Virus record (IMG/VR): IMGVR_UViG_3300031952_000040
Location: 1-42,327 of that record
Length of the DNA: 42,327 nucleotides
Direction: 5' to 3' (one strand)
Source: a virus
Part shown: positions 26,757 to 35,269 of the stretch, piece after piece
Layout of the letters: every line of letters begins with the position of its first letter
Numbering within the stretch: the stretch's first letter is position 1
The notes under the pieces: generated by a model
The model's database searches: none
What the model was told of the DNA's origin: nothing
The model's input: only the letters and a program-made list of their open reading frames with translations
Program-made: the position numbers and the translations under genes

Positions 26757-27149
26757 TTATGGTTCCTTTTGGAATAGAGACACTTGCTTAGTCTTGACAC
26801 GATCCATCCAGACCATCTGGACAGGATTTGCTTCAATAGTAAGCTCAACAACTACTTCGCCGACTTTGGTTTCAATTCCATTGACAGTTGCGAACAACCG
26901 CACATAGGAGTTGTCGGCGGCGAGTTCGAGTCGAAGCGGCTGGCCATCGGAAGTGGCCTTGTCGCCCTCGATGACCATTACCAGATTACCATCTGGTTCA
27001 AACCCATTGCCGTCCGGGTCGGTAATTTCAACGACTTTCCATTTGCCCTGAATATCCGTGATGGATGAAATCGTCCTCACGGTGGGTTTTTCAGGGGCGC
27101 AGCCAGATACGAGCAGGGCCAAAACAAGGCACGAAAAAGCCTTCCACAT
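26757..27149 (-). CDS. Lipoprotein (130 aa)
   Basis: ATG 27149 follows GGGAGAAAG. The signal peptide KAFSCLVLALLVSGCAP has a lipobox (VSGC), so the mature protein is lipid-anchored. The rest is beta-rich (DIQGKWKVVEITDPDGNGFEP, LVMVIEGDKATSDGQ), with the form of small lipocalin-like or lipid-binding domains. Receptor masking or superinfection exclusion is one possibility; nothing in the sequence decides it. Confidence 0.72.
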   Translation of the reverse strand: MWKAFSCLVLALLVSGCAPEKPTVRTISSITDIQGKWKVVEITDPDGNGFEPDGNLVMVIEGDKATSDGQPLRLELAADNSYVRLFATVNGIETKVGEVVVELTIEANPVQMVWMDRVKTKQVSLFQKEP

Positions 27150-27216
27150 GATCTTTCTCCCGATTGAAGGAGACAGAATATACCACAGGGACCGGCATTT
27201 TGTAAAGTCGATTTCG

Positions 27217-27465
27217 TCACTCTGGACAGCCGTAGTACGGATAAGGACAGGTTTTTGTTTCATGATATAGAATCAGTTTGTCCTTGGCTGAATTCAGAAC
27301 GTCAAGAACGAACGCATATGCCCGATGACTTTTTTCGTCCGTGCAATTATCGAGCAAAGATTTGATGCGATCACAAACGAAATATATTTCAGCAATTTCT
27401 TTTATTCGACAAAAGCCTGAGTCTGTGGTTATTTCAATGCAACCTGTTTTGTATTCGACTTTCAT
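27217..27465 (-). CDS. Hypothetical protein (82 aa)
   Basis: ATG 27465 (alternative at 27477). An N-terminal beta hairpin (EYKTGCIEITTDSG) is followed by helices and a Cys/Tyr-rich end (KTCPYPYYGCPE). Not recognised. It diverges from the plus-strand gene at 27510. Confidence 0.55.
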   Translation of the reverse strand: MKVEYKTGCIEITTDSGFCRIKEIAEIYFVCDRIKSLLDNCTDEKSHRAYAFVLDVLNSAKDKLILYHETKTCPYPYYGCPE

Positions 27466-27509
27466 AGAGTTGCCCAATCAATCCGAATGGGAAGGTCATA
27501 TATAACAGC

Positions 27510-28121
27510 ATGTACGATGAGTTGCAAGGCTTTAAGAAGTTTCTGATTGAAAGTGAACTCGCTCCGGTAAGTCGGGATGCGGGCCACGCCGAACTTGCAC
27601 GTCTGGAGCGAGGGCATTATTTCTTTGTTTTGCCCACCGATCATAAGCTCGCTGGATATTTCATGCAGGGACACCTGATGAAAGCCAGCTTCATGAATTC
27701 TACATCGGCAGACGAATCTGATATTGGAAAAGCAATTACAAAATTGACACCAGAAAAAGATACCTTATTGATTGTCTGTTTCCCAAAGCGGTGGGAGAAG
27801 AAATTGGGACGTGGCAAAAACGTCAAAGAATTGCTTGCCAATATGTTTGGTGCGCATGGACAATCTGCTCAATATGTTTGGGGCATATATTCACATTGGA
27901 ATCCACGGCTTGAAGATCACGACGAGGGACATTTCTTCCGTAATCCAAAATATCATGCCAGTGACAGCTTATTGGATAACTGGCTGGAAAAGCATCCAGC
28001 CGTTAAAGAGAAGCCCGCAGTGCCGTTAAATCGCCAACCAAGAGTGATGGGGCATCATTTACTGGATCAGGGTCGTCCTTCATTCCACGGTTGGAAAGAA
28101 CCGGAACTACCGAGCAGCTAG
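27510..28121 (+). CDS. Hypothetical protein (203 aa)
   Basis: An isolated rightward gene within a leftward block. It begins MYDELQGFKKFLIESELAP, has a short motif-like region (DAGHAELARLERGHYFFVLPTD) and a central hydrophobic strand (DTLLIVCFPKRW). The C-terminal 50 residues are basic and Pro-rich. No family recognised. The 3' end overlaps the convergent gene at 28107 by 15 nt. Confidence 0.6.
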   Translation: MYDELQGFKKFLIESELAPVSRDAGHAELARLERGHYFFVLPTDHKLAGYFMQGHLMKASFMNSTSADESDIGKAITKLTPEKDTLLIVCFPKRWEKKLGRGKNVKELLANMFGAHGQSAQYVWGIYSHWNPRLEDHDEGHFFRNPKYHASDSLLDNWLEKHPAVKEKPAVPLNRQPRVMGHHLLDQGRPSFHGWKEPELPSS

Positions 28122-28964
28122 ACTTCTCTTTGCTAGTTCAGAAATAAAGTGAGCGCTTTCGGTCGGAGAGTTCTCAGCCAACACTTCAAATGGATCGCCG
28201 AACGATACGAAGTCTGGTGCTGCGTATTGAAACATTGTCTTATTGAAGACAGGTGGCAACCCATGTTCGTAATGAACAAATGGCGAATTGCTGCTATCCA
28301 TCATGGTCATAGTCAGAGTGTAGTCCCCTCTTAACAAGAGTTGTCCTACAAAATCTGATAGGTTCATAGCCCAGGCCAGAGTAGCTGTATGTTCCCATAT
28401 AGGTTGTTTGTTTAGCAATTGTTGCAGTGCCAATTTCTCGGCCAGCACAATAGCTCTATCGAAAAAGTATTCTGGCATCTTGTTGAATACCATGATGGGT
28501 CCAAGTGGAACCCATGCCGTCTCATAGTCAGCCCTAGTTTTGTTTGTTATTTCCCAAAATGCACCAACTGCTTCTTCTGCTAATTCCAACGTAAAGAATG
28601 GGGAAGGAGAGAATACAACTTCTGAAAATTCAGATTGTAGCTGGATGTTGAGTTTGTTTTTCAAAACAACATCTGTCGGGATATAAGTGAAAGGTTGAGT
28701 GATCCACTTACTCTGGACAGCCCAGGAGAGGTCATAGAGAGCGTTAAGCCCTTTATAGCCTCTAGTCTTGCCTATATTTTCGTGGGCTTGAATTCTTAGA
28801 TGTGTAGCGATATTGCGCCAAAACAAAGGGTGTATTGGCATATCAGACTCGGCTAGGCAAACCAGCAGGTCTTTTTCACAATTGTGATATTTGAAGCTCT
28901 CAATCAGGAGTTCAAGTTGCCATTGTTGATATGGCGTGTTTTCAGCGCTTACTAGGTAGTCCAT
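28107..28964 (-). CDS. Putative glycosyltransferase-like protein (285 aa)
   Basis: Residues 1-40 (MDYLVSAENTPYQQWQLELLI, then KDLLVCLAE) and about 70-105 (NIGKTRGYKGLNALYDL, then FTYIPTDVVLKN) follow the pattern of GT-A-like glycosyltransferases, including those related to hydroxyproline galactosyltransferases, with TDVV at the place of a metal-binding DxD. The C-terminal half is aromatic and helical. Substrate is unknown; phages use such enzymes to modify DNA or host surface sugars. Confidence 0.45.
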   Translation of the reverse strand: MDYLVSAENTPYQQWQLELLIESFKYHNCEKDLLVCLAESDMPIHPLFWRNIATHLRIQAHENIGKTRGYKGLNALYDLSWAVQSKWITQPFTYIPTDVVLKNKLNIQLQSEFSEVVFSPSPFFTLELAEEAVGAFWEITNKTRADYETAWVPLGPIMVFNKMPEYFFDRAIVLAEKLALQQLLNKQPIWEHTATLAWAMNLSDFVGQLLLRGDYTLTMTMMDSSNSPFVHYEHGLPPVFNKTMFQYAAPDFVSFGDPFEVLAENSPTESAHFISELAKRSLAAR

Positions 28965-28976
28965 ACTCTGAAAGAG

Positions 28977-29348
28977 TTATTTGTACCCAATTTTATTGCA
29001 CTTGGTTGATTCACTTACTGTCGTCAAGTAACATTGTTCGTAAATTCGATAAACCTCACTATAGGCAACGCCCCAGGACGCATCATGAGATCGCTTCTCG
29101 AATTCTTGCCAGTCTAAGGAATCGTGCAAGTGATTCCAGGCAATGGCGTGCGCCCATTCATGCAATAACGTATCAATAGCCGAAGACTCAACAATGTCTC
29201 GGTTAATACGAATGAAGAATTTCTTTTTGCCAAGACTGCAATCGCCATCTAATCCAACCATCTTTACCCGGCGAACACTTACGGGAAAAGCAGCAGGGCA
29301 TTTTTTCTTTAATATACACACCAAATGTCTGTAGGCTCGATAATCCAT
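28977..29348 (-). CDS. SprT-like metallopeptidase-domain protein (123 aa)
   Basis: ATG 29348 follows GGGGGACG. The centre has DTLLHEWAHAIAWN (HExxH) followed by HDASWGVAYSEVYRIYE, the arrangement of small SprT-like or WLM-type zinc proteins found in phages and plasmids. The N-terminal part is basic (LKKKCPAAFPVSVRRVKM). In cells SprT-like proteins act on protein-DNA adducts; in phages the role is unknown. Confidence 0.65.
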   Translation of the reverse strand: MDYRAYRHLVCILKKKCPAAFPVSVRRVKMVGLDGDCSLGKKKFFIRINRDIVESSAIDTLLHEWAHAIAWNHLHDSLDWQEFEKRSHDASWGVAYSEVYRIYEQCYLTTVSESTKCNKIGYK

Positions 29349-29375
29349 TTTCGTCCCCCAATGCCAATGAAAAAA

Positions 29376-29409
29376 ACCCATGAGTAAGCCGGGCGGCTCG
29401 CTCATGGGT
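29376..29409. terminator. Palindromic intergenic hairpin
   Basis: ACCCATGAG (29376-29384) pairs with CTCATGGGT (29401-29409), with an inner GCC/GGC. It lies between two leftward genes and has no long T-run. Confidence 0.55.
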
Positions 29410-29431
29410 ATATACTGGCAGGGAGGGCTAA

Positions 29432-30034
29432 TTAAATGTTGTGTTTCTCACCAGTTAAAACATCGTGAATAACGATTCTCTCCAAATGAGTGAATTTAGC
29501 CTTCCAACGCTTCGCTAAGGTGAAAAATGCACTGGTATGCTCAGGCCGATCTTCCCAAATCTCCAGCACCGTAAGTCCTTCGTGCATAAGGTCTTCGGCG
29601 ATAAAGTTCGACTTTATCTCCAGTGTATCCCGTCCTTTTTGTCCGGGTTGACCCCTGAAATAGTGACCGTGGAAGATCAGGTCGAAATGTTCACAGATCG
29701 CAATAACTCGCTTGCGATTCTTGAACGGACGACCTGTCATAAGGACGAGTTCGGTTTCGTCGTCCTTGGAATCTTCCCGATATGCAGCAATGGTATCTGC
29801 AATCAGCCACTCTTCTCCTGGCTTTTCCGGGACGATGGGTGGTGACAGAGATTCCAATCGACCCCACCAACCAGGGAACGGCAGCGTATTCCCGGTTGCT
29901 TCCAGGTACGCAAGTTCCCCAGCTTCTCGGTCGGGAGAATTAAACAGGGTTCCGTCGAAGTCGTAGATCACCAACCGCTTTTTGCGGTTGCGGGGCTTCG
30001 GGAGCCATTTTTCGAGGGTTTGTTGCTTGCTCAT
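29432..30034 (-). CDS. HAD-family protein, RNA-repair (SAK) HAD-like (200 aa)
   Basis: HAD phosphatase motifs are present: IYDFDGTLF (nucleophile and acid Asp, motif I), LVLMTGRP (motif II Thr) and EIWEDRPEH (motif IV). The long insert with GHYF and EIKSNFIAEDLM, then the EDR element, recalls the HAD domain of 'Swiss army knife' RNA repair-like proteins, which are linked to end healing of RNA. The substrate is unproven; a nucleotide or sugar phosphatase remains possible. ATG 30034 (MSKQQTLEKW) is preferred over a start ten codons upstream, but both SDs are weak. Confidence 0.62.
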   Translation of the reverse strand: MSKQQTLEKWLPKPRNRKKRLVIYDFDGTLFNSPDREAGELAYLEATGNTLPFPGWWGRLESLSPPIVPEKPGEEWLIADTIAAYREDSKDDETELVLMTGRPFKNRKRVIAICEHFDLIFHGHYFRGQPGQKGRDTLEIKSNFIAEDLMHEGLTVLEIWEDRPEHTSAFFTLAKRWKAKFTHLERIVIHDVLTGEKHNI

Positions 30035-30077
30035 GATAGCCCGTATTGTACCACCGGGCCTCATTTCTGTAAAGAGA

Positions 30078-30453
30078 TTATTGTCCGTGGTACATTTTTT
30101 CTACGGTTTCTCGGCCACCGGCTCGCCACCATTTTCCAAACTCTTCTGGCTTGTTGAAGCCCCAAGACTGCATGATTGCCAGCATTTTCATGCTGAGTGG
30201 TCGTTCCGCACCAGGAATAAAATCAGGTAGGCCGTGTGTATTGGCATTTGCCACGATATTCGGCATTCCCTGAAGGGGATCAAATCCAGGGCTGGTTTTC
30301 TTCATATTGTCCAACCAATATTTGATTTGAGGCATATCGGCCTTGCCGCCATAATTGTATGGATTGATGGATGGATTGGTCCAACCACTGGTCGCCGCCT
30401 CATGAATTTCGAGCCATTCCCTGAATTTCGAGCCATTCCCTGAATTTATTCAT
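30078..30453 (-). pseudogene. Frameshifted small gene carrying a 19-bp tandem duplication (118 aa if repaired)
   Basis: The ATG at 30453 overlaps the end of the upstream gene (ATGAATAA) and starts MNKFREWLE. A 19-bp unit is present twice (30404-30422, 30423-30441) and shifts the frame into a TGA. Removing one copy joins MNKFREWLEIHEAATSGW to NPYNYGGKAD and MPQIKYWLDNMKK as one 118-residue frame. The intact part from 30335 alone could be made from an internal ATG. Either a damaged gene or a slippage-controlled switch. Confidence 0.7.
30404..30441 (-). repeat. 19-bp perfect tandem duplication
   Basis: Two identical 19-bp units abut each other near the 5' end of the gene 30078-30453. The length is not a multiple of three, so copy number changes alternate reading frames. 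Confidence 0.9.
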
Positions 30454-32047
30454 CGTCTCCACCTTCGGGCGGTTGTGCCGCTGGTGACTTGCCGCCACTC
30501 TTTAGTTTATTCAGACTGTCTTTCCAACGCTGAGTTGAAAGGTTTCGCTTGACAGAATCAAACTCACTACCTTGTGGCGCACGTCCCAAGAACTTCGTAT
30601 ATTCTGGATTGACGGTTCTCTTGCCATCATCGCCATGAGAATATGGAGTTAAGTCTTTGTCGTCATGGTTCAGGAAGTTATCGACTTCTGGACCGTGAGC
30701 TTTGGCCATCTGCATCCATTCACGAATCTTGCTCTTGGTCAAGCCTGTGTGAGCAGATTTCATGTCATAGAAGTCTTTAGGGTCGAACTTATTCTTGGCT
30801 CCCCACTGATACAGTTTGACCAAATAAGCAATATCTCCAGACTCTTGCTTGGACCAACCACCGCCAGAAAGCATCTTCTTGACATCTTCTGGATCGTTAT
30901 TGCGAAGAACCCAAGACGGAGCCAACCAACGGTCGCCACGGAAGTCTTCTGGCATTTCTTCTGGGTCAAATTCAACACCTGGGAAAACACTATTGAGCAA
31001 GCCGGAATTCTGGAATGCCTTCATGTATTTGCGAGGATCGCTATCTGGATGCTCTAATCCACTAAGGAATTCCTTGCGAACCGTGTCCTTATCGACGCCA
31101 TTCATGTCTTTGTGACGGGAGATGGATGCTTGATCCTTTTCGGGAATCTTGTCGGAATTACCATATCGTGTGACCATCTTCATGTATCGCATAGCGGTAG
31201 ATGGGTCTTCTGACATGCGGGCTTCCAGGTCGTCACCAACAGCCTTAACTTCACCATTCTTTAAGTGGTGTGCGCCGCCGTGAGGGTCGATCAAGTCGCT
31301 ATTGTCACCGTCCGCAGTCGTCAGCGGGATGTATAGTGAGTTAATCGTAAAGTCACGATTGGCCGAATCTTCTTCCACAGATGCGGCTGATTCACCCTTA
31401 TCAGGCTGAACTCGGCGGCTCTTGGTAGATTTAGAAAGGGTGGCAATAGAGAATTGTTCGCCGTTGATTTCGGCGGTTACTTCCAATTCTTTGCCTTGTT
31501 TGTCCCAGCGAGAAGCATAGAAAACCTTGTTCTTAGTGCCTGGAGATGGAAGTTTTGCATATCTCTCATCGCTGGCGTAGTCGCCTTCACGGGGCTTTGT
31601 TTCAGTGAACTGTGTCTCTGGTTGGGTCAGAATCATACGCATTTCACTTGGCGTAGCATCTGTAACCAGATCGTAGTTACGAGGGGTCTTGCCCTTCAAG
31701 TGGTCACGAACGGCCCCGCCTGTGAGGTACAATACCTTCTTTTTGAGGTTTGGCTCAACTTCACCTTTGGACTTATCAATGGTGGTATAACCTACTCCCA
31801 CATTCTGGGAGTCGGCAAATGCCTTGATAAGCACTCTAAGGTTAGGGTGCGTGGTTTTATTGATGGTAAACGGTGCGAATTCCTTGGAGCCTTCTTTCTT
31901 CTGCAATTTAATGCGTGAAGTGATATTTCCGGCTCCTGGGATATTGCTACCGCCGCTGCCACCATTTCCACCGTTGGCCTCGCCTTCACTTGGCTTGGCT
32001 CCGGTTTCTTCTCTTAACTGAAAGTAACTTGCGAATAACTTTTTCAT
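30446..32047 (-). CDS. CCA-adding / poly(A) polymerase-family nucleotidyltransferase (533 aa)
   Basis: After a basic and Gly-rich N-terminal 60 residues comes a class II tRNA nucleotidyltransferase head: LYLTGGAVRDHLKGK (GG at 110-111), NYDLVTDATPSE, SANRDFTINSLY and RMSEDPSTAMRYMKMVTRYG, in the order of CCA-adding and poly(A) polymerases. The usual DxD metal motif reads NYD, with the first Asp replaced by Asn124. The enzyme would restore the 3' CCA of tRNAs or tail RNA, fitting the CCA-less tRNA at 9472. It lies next to virion genes; a CTAAATA-like GTAAATAA lies upstream. Confidence 0.8.
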   Translation of the reverse strand: MKKLFASYFQLREETGAKPSEGEANGGNGGSGGSNIPGAGNITSRIKLQKKEGSKEFAPFTINKTTHPNLRVLIKAFADSQNVGVGYTTIDKSKGEVEPNLKKKVLYLTGGAVRDHLKGKTPRNYDLVTDATPSEMRMILTQPETQFTETKPREGDYASDERYAKLPSPGTKNKVFYASRWDKQGKELEVTAEINGEQFSIATLSKSTKSRRVQPDKGESAASVEEDSANRDFTINSLYIPLTTADGDNSDLIDPHGGAHHLKNGEVKAVGDDLEARMSEDPSTAMRYMKMVTRYGNSDKIPEKDQASISRHKDMNGVDKDTVRKEFLSGLEHPDSDPRKYMKAFQNSGLLNSVFPGVEFDPEEMPEDFRGDRWLAPSWVLRNNDPEDVKKMLSGGGWSKQESGDIAYLVKLYQWGAKNKFDPKDFYDMKSAHTGLTKSKIREWMQMAKAHGPEVDNFLNHDDKDLTPYSHGDDGKRTVNPEYTKFLGRAPQGSEFDSVKRNLSTQRWKDSLNKLKSGGKSPAAQPPEGGDDE

Positions 32048-32122
32048 GTATCCTTCCCGACTGATAATGAGACGACTGGTTTATTTACTCTTGTGGAGTG
32101 ATATTTTTGAGTTTTATCAGAG

Positions 32123-32620
32123 TTAGTTTGGTGGTGCTTGTAATCCCAACTTGTAAAGAATGTAGCCCGCAATGCACATGAGGGCCACTTTCCATACGGC
32201 ATCGAATATTTGTGTCCACCTGTGATCGTGATACCCGATCCTCATTTGGATGTTTTCAGCCTTGACTTCAAGGTTTTGGACTTTGCTTCTTAGTTCAATC
32301 AACTCTTTTTGAGGATCGTCGCTAACAATAACAGCAACCTTCTCACTAAGAGAGTGTAGGTTTTCCTGAACCCTATTGAAGTCTTTTGATTCTACGGCAG
32401 ACAATCTAGTAAGGGCGCTATGTTGTAGTTCCAAAAGTTTTTCAATTTGTGCGTCAAGTTCTTTTTGTCGTTCAATTAGCATTTTGACCCGTTCATCAAT
32501 CCTTGATGTTAATTCAAAGAGCATTTGGATTGATTCGGAGACTTGTCCAAAGAACTGTTCTGTCAAGGCGGCGTCTTTAACAGTCTTAGATGTTGGCGGC
32601 ATATTTTTCCATTTCTCCAT
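32123..32620 (-). CDS. Coiled-coil protein with C-terminal membrane anchor (165 aa)
   Basis: Residues about 20-115 are one long heptad-rich helix (LTSRIDERVKMLIERQKELDA, VESKDFNRVQENLHSLSEKV), ending in a hydrophobic segment (WKVALMCIAGYILYKLG). Tail-anchored coiled coils occur among phage spanin and holin-associated proteins, but also among injected virion proteins. An alternative start is ATG 32602. No family recognised. Confidence 0.6.
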   Translation of the reverse strand: MEKWKNMPPTSKTVKDAALTEQFFGQVSESIQMLFELTSRIDERVKMLIERQKELDAQIEKLLELQHSALTRLSAVESKDFNRVQENLHSLSEKVAVIVSDDPQKELIELRSKVQNLEVKAENIQMRIGYHDHRWTQIFDAVWKVALMCIAGYILYKLGLQAPPN

Positions 32621-32643
32621 TTCCTGCCCTATATATTTGCGTT

Positions 32644-33192
32644 ATGACGAATAAACCCAAAGTCGAAGAAAAACAGGAACCAACAGTCACTCTGGAAGAG
32701 ATGCCAGAGCAAACTGCTGATAATTCTTTGTGCGAACAAACCGATGAATTCTCTGAAGATGATCTCGATTTGCCACAAATGAATGTCACCATGCCTTCCC
32801 AACAGGTGTCGGACGCCTCAGCCTTAATTACCGACTCTCAGTATCTAGGAGTGTTGGATGAAATCATGAACAATATCCGGGAAGACCGGAAACAAGTTAG
32901 TGATTACATTGACAACATAGCCGATATGGTCATCAATGACGGTGATGCGACGACATCCAGTAAGGAAGCCTTGGTCAACTTTGTAAAGATCAAAACTGAC
33001 CTTCAGGACAAGATGCTAAAAGCTGCGGATTTGATGACAAGGTTGAAGCTAAAGAATACATATGCGTACTCTGGTCCCCACTTAAATGCTATGCAGCAAA
33101 ACAATTTCAATATTGGCGGTGGAGATTCGACGGATTTCAGCCGTAAGGAACTGATCCGAGCTATCAATCATGCAAAGAAGAAAAAGGATTAA
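32644..33192 (+). CDS. Possible terminase small subunit, gp16-like (182 aa)
   Basis: ATG 32644 opens a tightly packed rightward run. Acidic first 60 residues, then a helical hairpin core (YLGVLDEIMNNIREDRKQVSDYIDN, LVNFVKIKTDLQDKMLKAADL) and a basic end (FSRKELIRAINHAKKKKD). This order of central helices and C-terminal basic tail recalls T4 gp16, which recruits DNA to the packaging motor. Similarity was judged by eye. The large subunit lies about 11 kb upstream rather than adjacent. Confidence 0.4.
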   Translation: MTNKPKVEEKQEPTVTLEEMPEQTADNSLCEQTDEFSEDDLDLPQMNVTMPSQQVSDASALITDSQYLGVLDEIMNNIREDRKQVSDYIDNIADMVINDGDATTSSKEALVNFVKIKTDLQDKMLKAADLMTRLKLKNTYAYSGPHLNAMQQNNFNIGGGDSTDFSRKELIRAINHAKKKKD

Positions 33193-33195
33193 ACA

Positions 33196-34500
33196 ATGTC
33201 AAACCATGCACTAGAAGAATGGCTGATCGAAGATGCCGGGAATGTTGCTGGCGGTCCTCCAATGGGTGGCGGTGGCCCTCTTGGTGGAAACCCTGGTGCC
33301 GCTCCAGGAGCAGGTGCGCCTAATGATCCCAATGTTGCCAGCCCAGCACCACCAGACAGCGATCCTGAGCCAAAGCAGCAACAAAACTCAATGCCGGACA
33401 TCACTCATGATCCCGCTGCCCCGGACATGCCTGAGCAGATGGACGAGCAAGACTTCGAGCAATGGAAGGACTCTTACTTCAAAGAAACAGTCAAAGGCGA
33501 TGTCAACAAATTGGTGGACATGATTAGTCAGGTTCGTGATTTGGACCTAGATGCCTATCCCCGTAAATTCGTAGAAGACAATCTTCAAGTATGCTTTTTG
33601 CGACAGCACGCCAATGTGGACAAGGCGTCCAAAGAAATCAGGAAGTTGGTAAAAGACGATCTCGATCAGAACAATCCTTCTGTATCTTTGGTTAACCACA
33701 TTATCGCCACGCTAGGAGCCATGCCTGAACTCAATAACGTCTTCATTAAGCTGAAGGGCTTGTTGGGCATGAAGGGTGATCTCCACCGTAAGTTCATCAC
33801 TGGCATCATTGGCGGTGTCCAGGTTGGAACTGGCGGCAACAACGAAGATGTGGTCTATAACGAGAGAGACTACTCGATTCGTTTATCCACTCGATATAAC
33901 GACAAGTGGGGCAAAGTAGATATTGGCAAGTGGAGTCTGAGAGAAGACGACCCAGAGCGATACCTGACTGAGCCAGAACAACGTCGTTTAGAAGAAGGCA
34001 GTCCAGAAGAAAAGGACGTGCTTCGTCGTCGAGTGGTATTAGAAAGTATTGCCGAAACATTCAAGAAACGTGGCTTCTTGGTTAATGTTGTTGGGCAAGA
34101 CGGAACCATTTATACACTTGGATGGGACTTGGCTGGCAGCTTGAAGGGCGCTTATACAGACGGCAAGTTGGTTGTCCGTACTATTCAAAGTGATAATAGC
34201 GAGGCCATGATTGACGATCAAGGTGCCATCATTCCTTATGTGGACATCAAGATCAAGTATGTCAAAGAAGCTGGCGGCGTTGATGACCAAGGCAAGCCAG
34301 CCAAAGAAGAACACGATTTCATGGAACGTATTGACGGTATGCTGTTTTTGACGGCTCAGTTCAATATTATCCGTGAAGCATCGACTTCCTTCCCTGGCAT
34401 CGTATTGAAAGAAACACCATACACAGGCAATCCTAGTGACCTGAGAGTTCTTCAGCGTTGCGTGCCGAATGCCCCTGAGATTTTAATGAGGCAATGCTAA
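33196..34500 (+). CDS. Predicted virion/packaging-associated protein (434 aa)
   Basis: An N-terminal NHALEEWLIEDAG motif, then about 60 residues of Gly/Pro/Ala linker, then a globular region (LDLDAYPRKFVEDNLQVCFLRQ, FIKLKGLLGMKGDLHRKFITGIIGGVQVGTGG, RDYSIRLSTRYND). The modular layout and position between other structural-type genes suggest a virion or head protein. No portal or capsid signature can be named. Its TAA overlaps the next ATG (TAATG). Confidence 0.5.
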   Translation: MSNHALEEWLIEDAGNVAGGPPMGGGGPLGGNPGAAPGAGAPNDPNVASPAPPDSDPEPKQQQNSMPDITHDPAAPDMPEQMDEQDFEQWKDSYFKETVKGDVNKLVDMISQVRDLDLDAYPRKFVEDNLQVCFLRQHANVDKASKEIRKLVKDDLDQNNPSVSLVNHIIATLGAMPELNNVFIKLKGLLGMKGDLHRKFITGIIGGVQVGTGGNNEDVVYNERDYSIRLSTRYNDKWGKVDIGKWSLREDDPERYLTEPEQRRLEEGSPEEKDVLRRRVVLESIAETFKKRGFLVNVVGQDGTIYTLGWDLAGSLKGAYTDGKLVVRTIQSDNSEAMIDDQGAIIPYVDIKIKYVKEAGGVDDQGKPAKEEHDFMERIDGMLFLTAQFNIIREASTSFPGIVLKETPYTGNPSDLRVLQRCVPNAPEILMRQC

Positions 34501-35225
34501 TGAAAAAAATACAGAAATTTTCTGAATGGCTCGAAGCAATTAGCCCCGGCAGAGCGGACGCCATGATGAAACAAATTCAAAGAGGCGGTGCGCCAGCACA
34601 TTTTGACCCTACAGAGTTAAAACAACACATGCAGGACAGGCTATCGCCTTTTGAAAAAAATGCGAATGCTCCAATGCAAAATGCTCCAATGCAAAATGCT
34701 CCAATGCAAAATGCTCCAATGCAAAATGCTCCAATGCAAAATGCTCCAATGCAAAATGCTCCAGGTAATCGCCATGAGTATGAAAAGCAGTTGTATGCTC
34801 AGGTAAGCGAAAATCCTGCAAAAATATTTAGGATGATTTTAGGCATGACAGTAATGAGTCATGCAGGAAATCAACGAGTGCTTGAACGGGCAATGGAAAG
34901 TGACATTGGCAAAAGATTGATGCCTTTAGTAAATTTACTAAGGAAGTTCGGAAGGCCAGTACAAGAAGCATTCATTGATATGTCTAGTACGCCAGAAATA
35001 ATACCATTCATTCTCCGCAGGAGTGGTTGGACACCAGAATCAATAAAAGAAAATTTGCAGAAATGGATTAAACAAGGACTCTTCAATCGTTTTGGAAGTG
35101 AGTATAAGAAAGAATTGGTTCAATGGCTTAATGATAATGAGACTACTGAGCCGGAGATTCAACAAACGCCCGCACAGCGAGCGTGGCAACGTCTAAAAAA
35201 TGATCCGAGATTCAAAGGACAATAA
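34500..35225 (+). CDS. Virion-associated-type protein with NAPMQ repeats (241 aa)
   Basis: The start ATG 34500 (TAATG overlap with the previous gene) gives MKKIQKFSEWLEAISPG. Residues about 56-85 are six exact NAPMQ units followed by NAPG. The C-terminal 150 residues are globular and helical (IFRMILGMTVMSHAGNQRVLE, LVNLLRKFGRPVQEAFIDM). The short N-terminal F-x-x-WLE element resembles that of neighbouring genes and of T4 capsid-targeted proteins. Function unknown. Confidence 0.6.
   Translation: MKKIQKFSEWLEAISPGRADAMMKQIQRGGAPAHFDPTELKQHMQDRLSPFEKNANAPMQNAPMQNAPMQNAPMQNAPMQNAPMQNAPGNRHEYEKQLYAQVSENPAKIFRMILGMTVMSHAGNQRVLERAMESDIGKRLMPLVNLLRKFGRPVQEAFIDMSSTPEIIPFILRRSGWTPESIKENLQKWIKQGLFNRFGSEYKKELVQWLNDNETTEPEIQQTPAQRAWQRLKNDPRFKGQ
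34665..34754 (+). repeat. 15-bp tandem repeat, six units (NAPMQ)
   Basis: AATGCTCCAATGCAA is repeated six times in frame. The units are identical at the DNA level, implying recent expansion; in-frame copy number changes would alter linker length without breaking the gene. Confidence 0.92.
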
Positions 35226-35269
35226 CCCAGATCGTCGCAAACATAGATTCTATCCTTGGGAGAAAATAA

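Noticed and set aside
26263-26907. Plus-strand ORF of 214 codons
   Set aside because: It crosses two good minus genes including a lipoprotein; no SD and no motif.
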